Origin: JBIQLO01 sp044464175
Lineage (GTDB): Bacteria; Planctomycetota; Phycisphaerae; Tepidisphaerales; Tepidisphaeraceae
Assembly: GCA_044464175.1 (NCBI GenBank)
Contig: JBIQLO010000095.1
Span: 1 to 14,402 of the forward strand
DNA: 14,402 nt
Reading direction: 5' to 3'
Notes under the pieces: model-generated
The model's database searches: none
The model's input: the letters and a program-made list of their open reading frames with translations, nothing else
Told to the model about the DNA's origin: nothing
Position numbers and translations under genes: made by a program
Part shown: in pieces, positions 7,401 to 14,402 of the stretch
Position numbering within the stretch: position 1 is the stretch's first letter
How the letters are laid out: each line of letters opens with the position of its first letter

Positions 7401-9925
7401 TTCAGCGCCACCTGTGACTCGTGATGGGCGGCCCAGAGGATGGAACGGATCAACAGGGAGAACTGGTATTCGTAGTAGTTGGACCGGGCCGGCGGGGGAG
7501 CCTGGTCCTTGTTGGTCTGGTAGGCCATCGGCAGCAGCCCGGCGGGGCACTCCTTGCCGCTCATGTCGGCGCCGGCCCGGTATTCAAACACGGCCACGCG
7601 CCCCTGGCCGACCTGGGCTACGCTGAGGACCGGATGGCCTTTGGCGGAGATCAGCGCCTCGCCGCCCTGCTGGGCGTATTCAAAGACATCGGTCGGCGGC
7701 AGCATCGAGAAGGGCACGCCGCGTGTGATGTAGTGCGCCGGCCCGCGAGTCCAGGGAACGTTGGCGATGACCTTGCCGCGCCCCGAGACGGGCAGTTCCT
7801 TCGCGATGGCGGTGCCGTCGGCCGGTTCCACCAGCACGAGCCCGCGCCCGCCCTTTACCTGTTCGAGAATCTTCTTCCGATCCGCCTCGGGGAGGTATTG
7901 CCACGCCTCGCCCGGCAGAACCAGCACCTGCCAGTCGCCCGACTCTTTCCAGAGGCGCTTTAAGCCGGCCAGCAAATCGGCCTGCGCGGCCGCGTTGCCC
8001 CCCATGTAATCCCCCAGGCCCCACTGGAGATAGGAGGAAAAGATGTAGCTGGTGTCAAAATCCAGGTCCATCCGCTGGGCCAGTTCGATGATGTCGCGAT
8101 CCAGGAAGTTGGCCGTGAACAGGACCGCCTTGGTCTTGCCGCCGTGATAGGGCGCGGCCCAGTCCACGTGGGGCGTCTTTACATCCATGGAGGCGTACTG
8201 CAGATCCAGCGCCTTCTTGCCTTCGGGCCGATACTGCTCCTCCACCGGGGCCAGGGTGTAGGCGCTGGAGGCCTTGCCCACCGTGGTCGGCGCTTCCATC
8301 TCAAAAATCGACTTGTTTCCCTGCTTCAACACGGCCGAGATAACGTAGGTTCCCTCCGGCGCCAGGGCGCTCGCCGCCTGAACCGAGGCGGCTTTTCCGG
8401 CGGTCATTTCCAGCGATTCGGTTTTGATTTCCCGCCACTGGGATTCGGGCAGTCGCCGCGTGCGCAGCGTCAGCGTGGCCGATCCGCTGAGATTCGGGAC
8501 CAGCGTCGCCCGGATTGCGCCCGAGTCATAGCTGATCTGCCCCACGGCCTGATCGCTGACGCCGGAGACTTTCGAGAGTCCCGCGAACGGTTGCAGCGTC
8601 ACCCGTGTTTTGAAGCTTTCCCCGGCCGGGATAGGCACTTCGAAGAAGCGCCACTCCAGCGTGGGCGTGCGCGAGTTGGGGGACCACCAGTTGTAAAAGG
8701 AGGCCAGGTAGCGGTAATCCATCGACAGCGCCAGCCCGGCCTGGCGCGGCTCATCCACGAGAGCCGTCCAGCCGCGCGTGGGTCCCAGCATCCAGTCATT
8801 TCCCTCCGGCTTTGTGCTGGGGTCCAGGCGCTTCACACCCTCGTGCATGGGGTAGTAGTAGGCCATCGTGCCGGACTTCTGCCATCCGTCCACGCCGGCG
8901 AAGTTGTGAATCCACAGGGCATGGGGCACGGCGACCAGCGCCTCACGCGCATTTTCCAGGTCATACGCCACATCCACATCGCTGCGGTCGGCGTAGAGCG
9001 TGATCGTCTTGGAGATAGTGAGATAAGCCCGCACGCCGCTGACGCCGCGCCGCCAGAGCCGCACGCTCACCTTTTTGGGCCCGTGGTCCAGAATCTCATA
9101 CTGATAAGGGGCGTTGGTCCAATCCCCATCGCGGTAGCTCTGCCCCACCAGGTGGTCCCCCAGCAGTCCGCCGTTGGGGTGGGCCCGGCTCTTTTTGGGC
9201 GTGTAGCTTTGCCCGCCGGCCCCTTTGAGGAGGGAGATGACTCCGCCCAGGCTTGGCTCGATCACCAGGGTCAGGTGCCGGTTGGCCAGCAGCAGTTCCG
9301 GCTCGGCATCGGCGTCCAGGTTTTCCTCCTTCACCACCGCCTGGTCAGGCTGCTGCTGGGGGAGGCGATAGGCGGGCAGGGGGGCCTCGGTGCGCGCCGC
9401 GGGTTCGGCCGGCGCCTGCGATGAATCGGCGCTTCCGTAAAACTGGATGTCCGTCACCGCATAAATGCCCCCTTTTTCAAACCGCACCCGCGCCCGCAGG
9501 GCATCCTTGTCGATTTTTTTGAACGTGTAGGTCTGGTAGTGTTCGGCGAGCGAATCCTCTTTGCGGGTCTGTCCCGTCTCGATCCGGTCCACCAGTTGAT
9601 AGCCCTGGCCGGCGTCCAGATAGAGGCTGATCTGTCCCAGGAACCAGCGCTGGCTGGGGCGGTAGAACTTGACCGTGACGGCATCCAGCCGGCGCATCCC
9701 CTTGAAGTCGAAATCGACATCCACCACCTTCCGGCGGCTCCAGGCGACCTTTGTCTTTTCATCCCCGTCACTCAGGGCGGTCTTGGAGGCGTCGTTGAGA
9801 TGGTCCGCCACGTTGGGCGTGGTCGAGAAGGTGTAACTGAGCCCCTGAATCGCCTTGGGCGCAGCGCCCCGAGCCCAGACGCCCCCCAATAACACCGCCA
9901 GAGAAGCCAGCCAGAGAGTCTTCAT
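4437..9925 (-). CDS. Giant secreted multidomain protein with a GH42-like (clan GH-A) glycosidase region, interrupted by an assembly gap
   Basis: About 1777 residues once the gap is repaired. A signal peptide (1-22) comes first, then a discoidin-like binding domain (about 28-165) and a galactose-mutarotase-like beta-sandwich (about 205-450). Next are a beta linker, a GATase-like Rossmann domain (about 597-835) and Ig-like strands (840-1030). The GH42-like barrel (about 1045-1365) includes FRQWLQKRYKSLADLNRQWD, a hallmark of GH42. A second GATase-like domain (about 1372-1550, VLVLPASSSLSDAELAAAERF) and a beta tail complete it. The likely acid/base is E1156 in IAGDEGHL, with Asp where GH-A enzymes normally have Asn; I could not place the nucleophile. 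AAGGA lies seven bases before the ATG. Across the gap the frame breaks, but removing the duplicated 55 bases and the Ns continues it as MTLPTALND...VIGK to TGA at 4437. It is the last gene of the LacI operon. The role, extracellular or periplasmic sugar hydrolysis, is inferred. Confidence 0.85.
4542..4596. repeat. 55-bp duplicated contig end, left copy
   Basis: Bases 4542-4596 are identical to 4697-4751 over 55 bases and end exactly at the run of Ns. This is the pattern of two contigs overlapping by one assembly k-mer but not merged. It is almost certainly not a biological repeat. Confidence 0.9.
4597..4696. other. Assembly gap of 100 Ns
   Basis: Exactly 100 Ns, a conventional unknown-length scaffold gap. 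The flanks are the same 55 bases, so the true gap is probably negative: one copy plus the Ns (155 bases) should be removed. This restores the reading frame of the surrounding gene. Confidence 0.95.
4697..4751. repeat. 55-bp duplicated contig end, right copy
   Basis: Identical to 4542-4596 and begins directly after the Ns. In the minus-strand gene it encodes the SEVYSQNLTAPDGQATM segment in the correct frame. The left copy is read in another frame, which is why the translation past the gap is nonsense. Confidence 0.9.
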
Positions 9926-10026
9926 GAACGATCCTTATTGAAATTTTTAAAAATGCCGACACAACCGGCCTTGCACATCCCTGGAGTTTGGATGTTGAAT
10001 TTTGATCTTTGAATTTATCCCGATGC

Positions 10027-10728
10027 CTAGTCCATCCGGTCCCAGAAGGGGTCGTACAGCCCGATGCCATGACTCAACTGATAGGCGGCCGACCTGCCCT
10101 GCCCCCACGGCAGGTCGTCGATATTGCCGAACCAGCCCCCGTGCCCGTCCAGATAGACCACGTTGAGCCCCTTGCCGCCGTGCCGGACGGCTGCGGTCAG
10201 ATAGCCGACGTAGGCGCCGCTGGCGACCGTCAGCGTGCCCGGCGACTCGGCGTACCAGGGATAGCTGGCCGAGTCATCCTCGCGCCATCCTTTCTCCATC
10301 AGCAGCATCGTCCGCGAAGGCTGGCGGTGGGAACTGATCTGCCGCTGACGATTGGGCCCGCCGTATGCGATTTCATAGTTATAGCCGTAACTGTAGAGAT
10401 AGGTCCCCTCGGTCGGGGCGGCCGGGCAGTGATACAGCTTCATCTGCTTGACGTTGTATCCCAGGTTCGCCTTGGAAGAGAGCAGGTCGGCGTCGACCCC
10501 GTAGGAATCGCTCCACTTGGTGCTTGTGCAATAGGGGAGGCTCCCTTTGTTGTCCTGGGCGTACATGTGAAACATCATGCCCAATTGCCGCAGGTTTGAG
10601 AGACAACTGATCCGCACCGCCTGCTGACGTGCCTTGTTCAGGGCCGGCAGCAGCATTGCGACCAGGACCGCGATGATCCCGATGACCACGAGCAATTCCA
10701 CCAGGGTAAACCCGTTTTTGCGTGACAT
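10027..10728 (-). CDS. Prepilin-like secreted protein with H-Xn-DG motif (type II pseudopilin-like)
   Basis: A 233-residue protein with a canonical prepilin leader: MSRKNG, cleavage after G6, then FTLVELLVVIGIIAVLVAML with E11 at +5. Such proteins are cut and methylated by a prepilin peptidase and held in the inner membrane by the N-terminal helix. The C-terminal part has RHGGKGLNVVYLDGH, with H183 and D194-G195. This resembles the H-X9-DG motif of planctomycete and lentisphaerote prepilin-like proteins, but with ten residues between. A YHCPA segment (99-103) is also usual for the family. AAGGAGG lies seven bases before the ATG, the best ribosome site in the window. It lies 28 bases after the LacI gene and 101 bases before the giant glycosidase, in one orientation, so an operon is likely. 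A function in surface display or secretion of the hydrolase is inference. Confidence 0.9.
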   Translation of the reverse strand: MSRKNGFTLVELLVVIGIIAVLVAMLLPALNKARQQAVRISCLSNLRQLGMMFHMYAQDNKGSLPYCTSTKWSDSYGVDADLLSSKANLGYNVKQMKLYHCPAAPTEGTYLYSYGYNYEIAYGGPNRQRQISSHRQPSRTMLLMEKGWREDDSASYPWYAESPGTLTVASGAYVGYLTAAVRHGGKGLNVVYLDGHGGWFGNIDDLPWGQGRSAAYQLSHGIGLYDPFWDRMD

Positions 10729-10756
10729 GAACGGTCCTCCTTCAAAATGAAACTGA

Positions 10757-11782
10757 TCAGCGAGCGTCGCCCACCGTCTGGCCCTCCACCAGGCGCATCG
10801 CCGTCATGCGGGTGACGCTTGCCAGGCGACCGCGGGCGCGGTGCAGTTCCAGGATGGTCCGGGCGGCCAGTTCACCCACATAGGGCTTGTCGAAATCCAG
10901 GCTGCTCAGCCACAGCCCCGCCGCGCCGACGGTGAGCCCCAGTCCATCGCACCCGATGATGGAAACATCCTCCGGCACGCGCAGGCCCCGCGCTTCCAGC
11001 GCTTCGACCACACCCGGCGCTGATCCATCCCCAATCAGCAGCGCGGTCACCCCCGCTTCCACCTGCTCCAGGCAGAACTGCACGGTGGCCGGGCGGTCCC
11101 CGTCGAAAATGTAGCCTTCGCCCAGATGGGCGGCCGCCGGCGGCAGGCCGCGCTGCGCCAGTTCATCCCGCAACCCCTGATACCGCTGCCGTGTGGGCCA
11201 GTGTTTGCGGCTCAATCCCGCCAGCGCCATCCGCCGGTGCCCGCGCATCGCCAGATGGGCCACTGCCGCTCGAGTGCCCCCGTAGTAATCCGCGTAGACC
11301 GCGCTGAATTCCCCCCGCCTGGGGCGGCGGTTGATCGCCACCACCGGAATGTTCAGGGAGGCCAGAAAGAGCGCGTTGTCCGCCTCCTTCGGATAGACCC
11401 CCAGAAGAATCAACCCGTCGAGTTGTCCGGTTTGCATCGCCGTCCGCAGCATTGGATCGGTCGCCAGACTGCCCCAGACGCCGATGATGTGCATGCCGGC
11501 GCCCTTGCCCGACAGGACGGCCGCCGCCCCCTCCACCTCGGCCTGCGTCAGATTGCTCATTTGTCCGGCCGGGGAGAGGCTGCTGACGGCGTAGACCACG
11601 CCATACCGTCCCCCCTCGCCCCCGCGCCGCCGGCGGGTGCGGTGCTTGTATCCCAATTGCCGGATCGTCGCCTCCACGCGCCTGCGCGTCTCAGCGCTGA
11701 CCCGGCTTTTGCCGTTGGCCACCAGCGACACCGTGCTCGGCGCCACCTTCGCCTTCCGGGCAATATCCAGAATCGTGACCAT
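10757..11782 (-). CDS. LacI family transcriptional regulator
   Basis: A 341-residue repressor-type protein. The helix-turn-helix covers residues 2-47 (VTILDIARKAKVAPSTVSLV, then ANGKSRVSAETRRRVEATI). It is followed by a periplasmic-binding-like effector domain with LDGLILLG, VVAINRRP, YADYYGG, GHRRMALAG, ALLIGDGSAPGVVEALEARGLRVPEDVSIIGCDGL. The family binds palindromic operators and usually releases them, or binds them, on sensing a sugar. The hinge helix region is odd: instead of the usual xxxAxxL segment there is HRTRRRRGGEGGR, arginine- and glycine-rich. Start ATG 11782 places the DNA-binding domain at the N-terminus as in the family. A longer reading from 11950 would translate the AT-rich promoter region. 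No strong ribosome site is seen. The protein heads the operon with the prepilin-like and glycosidase genes and is its likely regulator. Confidence 0.93.
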   Translation of the reverse strand: MVTILDIARKAKVAPSTVSLVANGKSRVSAETRRRVEATIRQLGYKHRTRRRRGGEGGRYGVVYAVSSLSPAGQMSNLTQAEVEGAAAVLSGKGAGMHIIGVWGSLATDPMLRTAMQTGQLDGLILLGVYPKEADNALFLASLNIPVVAINRRPRRGEFSAVYADYYGGTRAAVAHLAMRGHRRMALAGLSRKHWPTRQRYQGLRDELAQRGLPPAAAHLGEGYIFDGDRPATVQFCLEQVEAGVTALLIGDGSAPGVVEALEARGLRVPEDVSIIGCDGLGLTVGAAGLWLSSLDFDKPYVGELAARTILELHRARGRLASVTRMTAMRLVEGQTVGDAR

Positions 11783-11799
11783 TGCCGGACAACGTACCC

Positions 11800-11875
11800 G
11801 TGGTAGAGAAAAAAAGTCAATCAAATTTTCTAAAAAATAATTGTCGAAATTTTTGTCGAATAAATTTGACTCACA
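11800..11875 (-). promoter_or_regulatory. AT-rich control region of the LacI operon
   Basis: Strongly AT-rich DNA just upstream of the regulator start. It holds two direct repeats of TTGTCGAA (11841-11848 and 11853-11860, 12 bases apart). It also holds two AAATTT blocks (11847-11852 and 11862-11867) that form a 21-base dyad, and TCAAATTT/AAATTTGA arms at 11821-11828 and 11862-11869. These are candidates for the promoter and an autoregulatory operator. No single -35/-10 pair stands out. Confidence 0.4.
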
Positions 11876-11903
11876 CAGGAAATGATGATCCTCCTGCAAG
11901 TGA

Positions 11904-12548
11904 TTAGCGCGATTCGATTTGGCAATCCACCAGATGCAGATCAACGCCACAATCAGAATAAACTGATTTCCGGCCCACTATCACTGGGGACTGCGAAGCC
12001 TCGAAAGCAATCTTTTCAATTCTTCCCTTGATAGTCAGTTTTGTTCCTCTGCCATTGTTCATGTCAAATGGTTTCACCTTGGCCAACACATCCACGAACT
12101 TTTCAGGAAACTCAACCGTCATTCCCAAGCCAAGCGAATACCTATGGTAGCGGATGGCTCTTTGCTCCCACATTTCCTTCTCGCGATTATCTTTTGTCGG
12201 GGCAGGTCGATAGATCGCTGTCGCTCGAATCTTCGCAGGGCGACGCTCGCCCCTGCTCTTGTATTCCTTGATATACTGCATATTGCGAAGATAAACGGGG
12301 ATTTCAACTATGTCCCCCGCAACATGATCCTGCATCCATTTGGTTGAAACGGAAAGATTGACGTTCGTCCATTTCGCCCCGCCGTCAGGCACGCATTTGG
12401 ACGGAAGCAGGGCGACGATTTCCTCGACTGCGTGAAATGTCCGCACCTCCCGAGACGGCTTTGTAGTTGAATTAGCGCCAACAAGACCCAGCAGGGTGAC
12501 GATTCCAATGATGGCCAACAAATCAGCCAAGGCGAAGGCATTTCGCAT
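11904..12548 (-). CDS. Orphan protein with degenerate prepilin-like N-terminus
   Basis: A 214-residue protein that I do not recognise as a whole. It starts MRNAFALADLLAIIGIVTLLGLV, which resembles a type IV prepilin N-terminus (FTLVELLVVIGI) but has Ala4 instead of Gly before the cut and Asp9 instead of Glu at +5. It may therefore be an unprocessed membrane anchor. The remainder is soluble and beta-rich: GDIVEIPVYLRN, a basic loop (97-135), and LTIKGRIEKI...VDLHLVDCQI at the end, which could be an OB-like fold (weak). AAGGAG lies six bases before ATG 12548, which decides the start against a longer reading. The base composition is clearly lower in GC than its neighbours (12001-12060 has 23 G+C of 60), suggesting transfer. 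It is transcribed toward the LacI gene, with 121 bases between. Confidence 0.7.
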   Translation of the reverse strand: MRNAFALADLLAIIGIVTLLGLVGANSTTKPSREVRTFHAVEEIVALLPSKCVPDGGAKWTNVNLSVSTKWMQDHVAGDIVEIPVYLRNMQYIKEYKSRGERRPAKIRATAIYRPAPTKDNREKEMWEQRAIRYHRYSLGLGMTVEFPEKFVDVLAKVKPFDMNNGRGTKLTIKGRIEKIAFEASQSPVIVGRKSVYSDCGVDLHLVDCQIESR

Positions 12549-12703
12549 AAGGGCTCCTTGTATTGAATGAAAGGCAGTTGCCTCCTCGCGCGGAGGCGTG
12601 AATTGCAACCACTCCATCCTACTGCACAGGCCGCCGCCTCGGCAATCGTCCCGGGCTCCATGGCCGGTTTTCGTGCGCCGGGGCGGATCTGTGGGCGCCG
12701 CTC

Positions 12704-12778
12704 GGGTTTCGGGATGCGGGAGGAGAGGGGGCATGTTATTGCTTTACCCCAAATCCCGAATCCCGAATCCCGAATCCC
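12704..12778. repeat. Inward-facing GGGATTC-type heptad repeats
   Basis: The right side holds GAATCCC three times in tandem (12758-12778), preceded by the variants TTACCCC (12744-12750) and AAATCCC (12751-12757). The left side holds the reverse-complement type, GGGTTTC, GGGATGC, GGGAGGA (12704-12724). The two arrays can pair imperfectly as a hairpin. The layout is the same as at 3515-3588 with a related heptad. Confidence 0.75.
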
Positions 12779-12783
12779 GGCGA

Positions 12784-12808
12784 GCGGGGTCAACGAAGAT
12801 CGCCTACA
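12784..12808 (+). repeat. Dispersed 25-bp repeat, copy 2
   Basis: Matches 221-245 at 23 of 25 positions, in the same orientation. It is followed directly by the hairpin GGGGCG-TGGCAT-CGCCCC (12809-12826), while the first copy is preceded directly by a GC hairpin. Confidence 0.75.
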
Positions 12809-12856
12809 GGGGCGTGGCATCGCCCCGCGCGCCGCTGTTCCCAATCGGCGGCTTTC

Positions 12857-12886
12857 TTGACACCCTGTCCCCCCGGCTTTTATTCT
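12857..12886 (+). promoter_or_regulatory. Sigma-70-like promoter of the HEAT-protein gene
   Basis: A perfect TTGACA (12857-12862) is followed after 18 bases by TATTCT (12881-12886), or after 17 by TTATTC. A start near 12893 would give a leader of about 34 bases, with GGAGG eight bases before the ATG at 12927. It is the best promoter match in the window. Confidence 0.55.
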
Positions 12887-12926
12887 GCCCCCTGATCGGA
12901 AATTAGACGCATTGGAGGCTTCCATC

Positions 12927-14402
12927 ATGACTCGACTGCCGCGGTTTCTCCCCTCGATCGCCCTGGCCGCCGCTGTGGCGCTGCCGGTGATCGGCTCCCA
13001 GTCCTGTTTTGCCCAGAAAGTCGCCGCCACGGCGGCCTCCAAGGCCGACACCCCCTCCACCAAACTCCTGAGTGATGTGGATGATTTCTGGCACTACGCC
13101 AAGATCGCCCGGTATGACCTGGCCCTGGCGGCCGGGAAGAAAGTGGTGGCCGACAAAGCCTCGCCCCGGCAGGTTTTGGCCGCCTTCCAGCAGGTCGCCG
13201 ACCAGCACCACGACAACCTGAGCGACTGGATGCTCCGCTGGCAGGGGATCGACGCCCTCCGCGACATCACGACCCAGCTCCTTAACACCATCAAGGAAGG
13301 GCAGTTCCAACTCCGGGCCGATCAGGCGTTCATCGAGCAGAACATCCAACGGTTGTCCGTGAACGACCGCGCTTTTTCCCTGGCGATGATCAACCTCCGC
13401 CAGAGCGGTGAGCTGGCTTATCCGCTGATGATCGAGTACCTGCGTGATCCGGCCAAGGAGAAGTATCAATATTCCGTGATGCGGGCCATGCGGGATTTGG
13501 GGCGCGTGGGGCTTAATCCGCTGGTCGCCGCCACGTTTTCCAACGATCCGGCCGTCCTGGTGCCCATCTCCCAGGTCCTGGGAGAACTGGGCTATGATGG
13601 CGTCGTTCCCTACCTGGCGCGGGTGGCACAGGATCAGAAGACGCCCGCCGCCGCCCGGCAGGCGGCCGCCAACGCCCTCCGCGCCATGGGCGCGGGGGAC
13701 CCGGCCCATCTGAACGTCGCCGACCTCTTCTACGACCTGGGCGAGAAGTTCTACTACGGCAAGGCCTCCATCACCTACGACAACCGCAATCCGTCGGCTT
13801 ATGTCTGGTCCTGGGAGGGGAATAAGGGGCTGGTCAAGGCGGATGTGCCCCCGGCCATCTACAACGACATCATGGCGATGAACGTCTCGGCCGACGCTCT
13901 GCGGGCCAATCCCGGCCTGGCCAAGGCTGTGAGCCTCTGGCTGGCCGCCGATTACAAGCGCGAGGCCGAGCTTCCTTCGGGCGCAACCGATCCGACCCGC
14001 CCGCCCAAGGATCCGGGCGCGCATTTTTATGGCGTTTCCCTGGGGACGCGCTATCTCAACGATGTGCTGGCGCGGGCTTTGAACGACCGGAATTCCGCCG
14101 TCGCCCTGCGCGCCATCCGCTCTCTGGAACAGATCGTCGGACAGAGCAACCTCTTTTCCGGCGGGCAGCCGATTCTCGAGGCCCTCAACTATCCGGACCG
14201 CCAGGTGCGCTTCGAGGCGGCTTTCAGCCTGGCCGCGGCCCTGCCACAAAAGCCGTTTGACGGGCAGGCCCGGGTGGTTCCCATTCTGGCCGAGGCTCTG
14301 GCCCAAAGCAGCAAGGTCAATCTGCTGGTCGTGGCCCCGCAGAGCAAGCTGACGCCGCTGGTGTCGGAGCTGAAAAAGGCGGGCTACAGCGTCGCCGGGG
14401 CG
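12927..14402 (+). CDS. Secreted HEAT-repeat protein, 3' end beyond the window
   Basis: The visible part is 492 residues with no stop. A signal peptide (MTRLPRFLPSIALAAAVALP..) is probably cut after CFA at residue 29. HEAT-like helical repeats are seen at about 150-256 (for example GELAYPLMIEYLRDP and LGELGYDGVVPYLARVA, then AARQAAANALRAMGAG). A second group spans about 375-460 (LNDRNSAVALRAIRSL, YPDRQVRFEAAFSLAAAL). Such repeats form scaffolds for protein binding. The last visible residues, NLLVVAPQSKLTPLVSELKKAGYSV (465-489), look like the first strand and helix of a receiver domain, but the usual acidic pair is absent (VAP instead of VDD). GGAGG lies eight bases before the ATG, and a good promoter lies upstream. 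The partner and role are unknown. The opposite strand has a long open frame here that is a shadow. Confidence 0.85.
   Translation, partial: MTRLPRFLPSIALAAAVALPVIGSQSCFAQKVAATAASKADTPSTKLLSDVDDFWHYAKIARYDLALAAGKKVVADKASPRQVLAAFQQVADQHHDNLSDWMLRWQGIDALRDITTQLLNTIKEGQFQLRADQAFIEQNIQRLSVNDRAFSLAMINLRQSGELAYPLMIEYLRDPAKEKYQYSVMRAMRDLGRVGLNPLVAATFSNDPAVLVPISQVLGELGYDGVVPYLARVAQDQKTPAAARQAAANALRAMGAGDPAHLNVADLFYDLGEKFYYGKASITYDNRNPSAYVWSWEGNKGLVKADVPPAIYNDIMAMNVSADALRANPGLAKAVSLWLAADYKREAELPSGATDPTRPPKDPGAHFYGVSLGTRYLNDVLARALNDRNSAVALRAIRSLEQIVGQSNLFSGGQPILEALNYPDRQVRFEAAFSLAAALPQKPFDGQARVVPILAEALAQSSKVNLLVVAPQSKLTPLVSELKKAGYSVAGA

Larger units (their letters stand above)
12549..12926. other. Non-coding region with repeats, hairpins and a promoter
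   Basis: No gene is supported in these 378 bases. They contain a hairpin GCCTCC-TCGCGC-GGAGGC (12580-12597), inward-facing heptad repeats (12704-12778), copy 2 of the dispersed 25-bp repeat (12784-12808), a hairpin GGGGCG-TGGCAT-CGCCCC (12809-12826) and a sigma-70-like promoter (12857-12886). The two flanking genes are divergent. Confidence 0.65.

Noticed and set aside
5216..7417. Long plus-strand open frame of 733 codons
   Set aside because: It lies opposite the glycosidase gene, whose protein has recognisable domains. The plus-strand translation is low-complexity Gly/Arg/His-rich with no family pattern, as expected for a GC-rich shadow frame.
8144..9424. Plus-strand open frame of 426 codons
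   Set aside because: A shadow of the N-terminal half of the giant glycosidase gene, with no domain pattern.
11783..11950. N-terminal extension of the LacI protein
   Set aside because: It would translate the AT-rich promoter region and overlap the end of the next gene. LacI proteins begin directly with the helix-turn-helix.
12549..12734. N-terminal extension of the low-GC orphan
   Set aside because: ATG 12548 has an excellent ribosome site and starts at the hydrophobic prepilin-like segment. The extension has no such support and runs into the heptad-repeat region.
12704..12778. Possible CRISPR array
   Set aside because: The units are seven bases long without spacers, so this is a simple heptad tandem repeat.
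12567..12906. Two small plus-strand open frames with IPNPES-type repeats
   Set aside because: The peptide repeat is only the translation of the AATCCCG heptads. There is no ribosome site or family support.
12903..14306. Minus-strand open frame of 467 codons
   Set aside because: It lies opposite the secreted HEAT protein, which has a signal peptide, ribosome site and promoter. The minus-strand product lacks any recognisable pattern.

Overview
The window is GC-rich and carries several families typical of the Planctomycetota/Verrucomicrobiota/Lentisphaerota group. These include a prepilin-like protein with an H-Xn-DG segment near its C-terminus, a secreted HEAT-type protein, and a very large secreted glycosidase-like protein behind a LacI regulator. 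I favour a planctomycete (Phycisphaerae-like), but no marker gene proves it. A 100-N gap flanked by identical 55-base ends shows that this is a draft, probably metagenomic, assembly.

Left part (1-4236): a non-coding stretch with two near-identical GC hairpins and a dispersed repeat is followed by a stand-alone receiver protein on the minus strand. Divergent from it runs a compact signalling operon: cold-shock-domain protein, membrane-anchored histidine kinase without a visible sensor domain, and an NtrC-type sigma-54 activator. A hairpin terminator embedded in a heptanucleotide inverted repeat ends the operon, and recX follows.

Middle (4237-11900): a double palindrome lies between convergent recX and a minus-strand operon. 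Read in transcription order, the operon is LacI-type repressor, then prepilin-like secreted protein, then a protein of about 1777 residues with carbohydrate-binding, GATase-like and GH42-like regions. The assembly gap lies inside the last gene. Collapsing the duplicated 55 bases restores the frame and moves the true stop to 4437. The operon looks like a sugar-responsive polysaccharide-degradation locus.

Right part (11904-14402): an unusually low-GC gene encodes an orphan protein with a degenerate prepilin-like N-terminus. A 378-base non-coding region follows, with GGGATTC-type heptads, a second copy of the dispersed repeat, small hairpins and a good sigma-70 promoter. That promoter drives a secreted HEAT-repeat protein that runs off the window and ends, as far as visible, in a receiver-like strand.

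The most notable points are the repairable gap, the LacI/prepilin/giant-glycosidase cassette, the cold-shock/two-component operon, the degenerate prepilin orphan, and four kinds of intergenic palindromic or heptad repeat.
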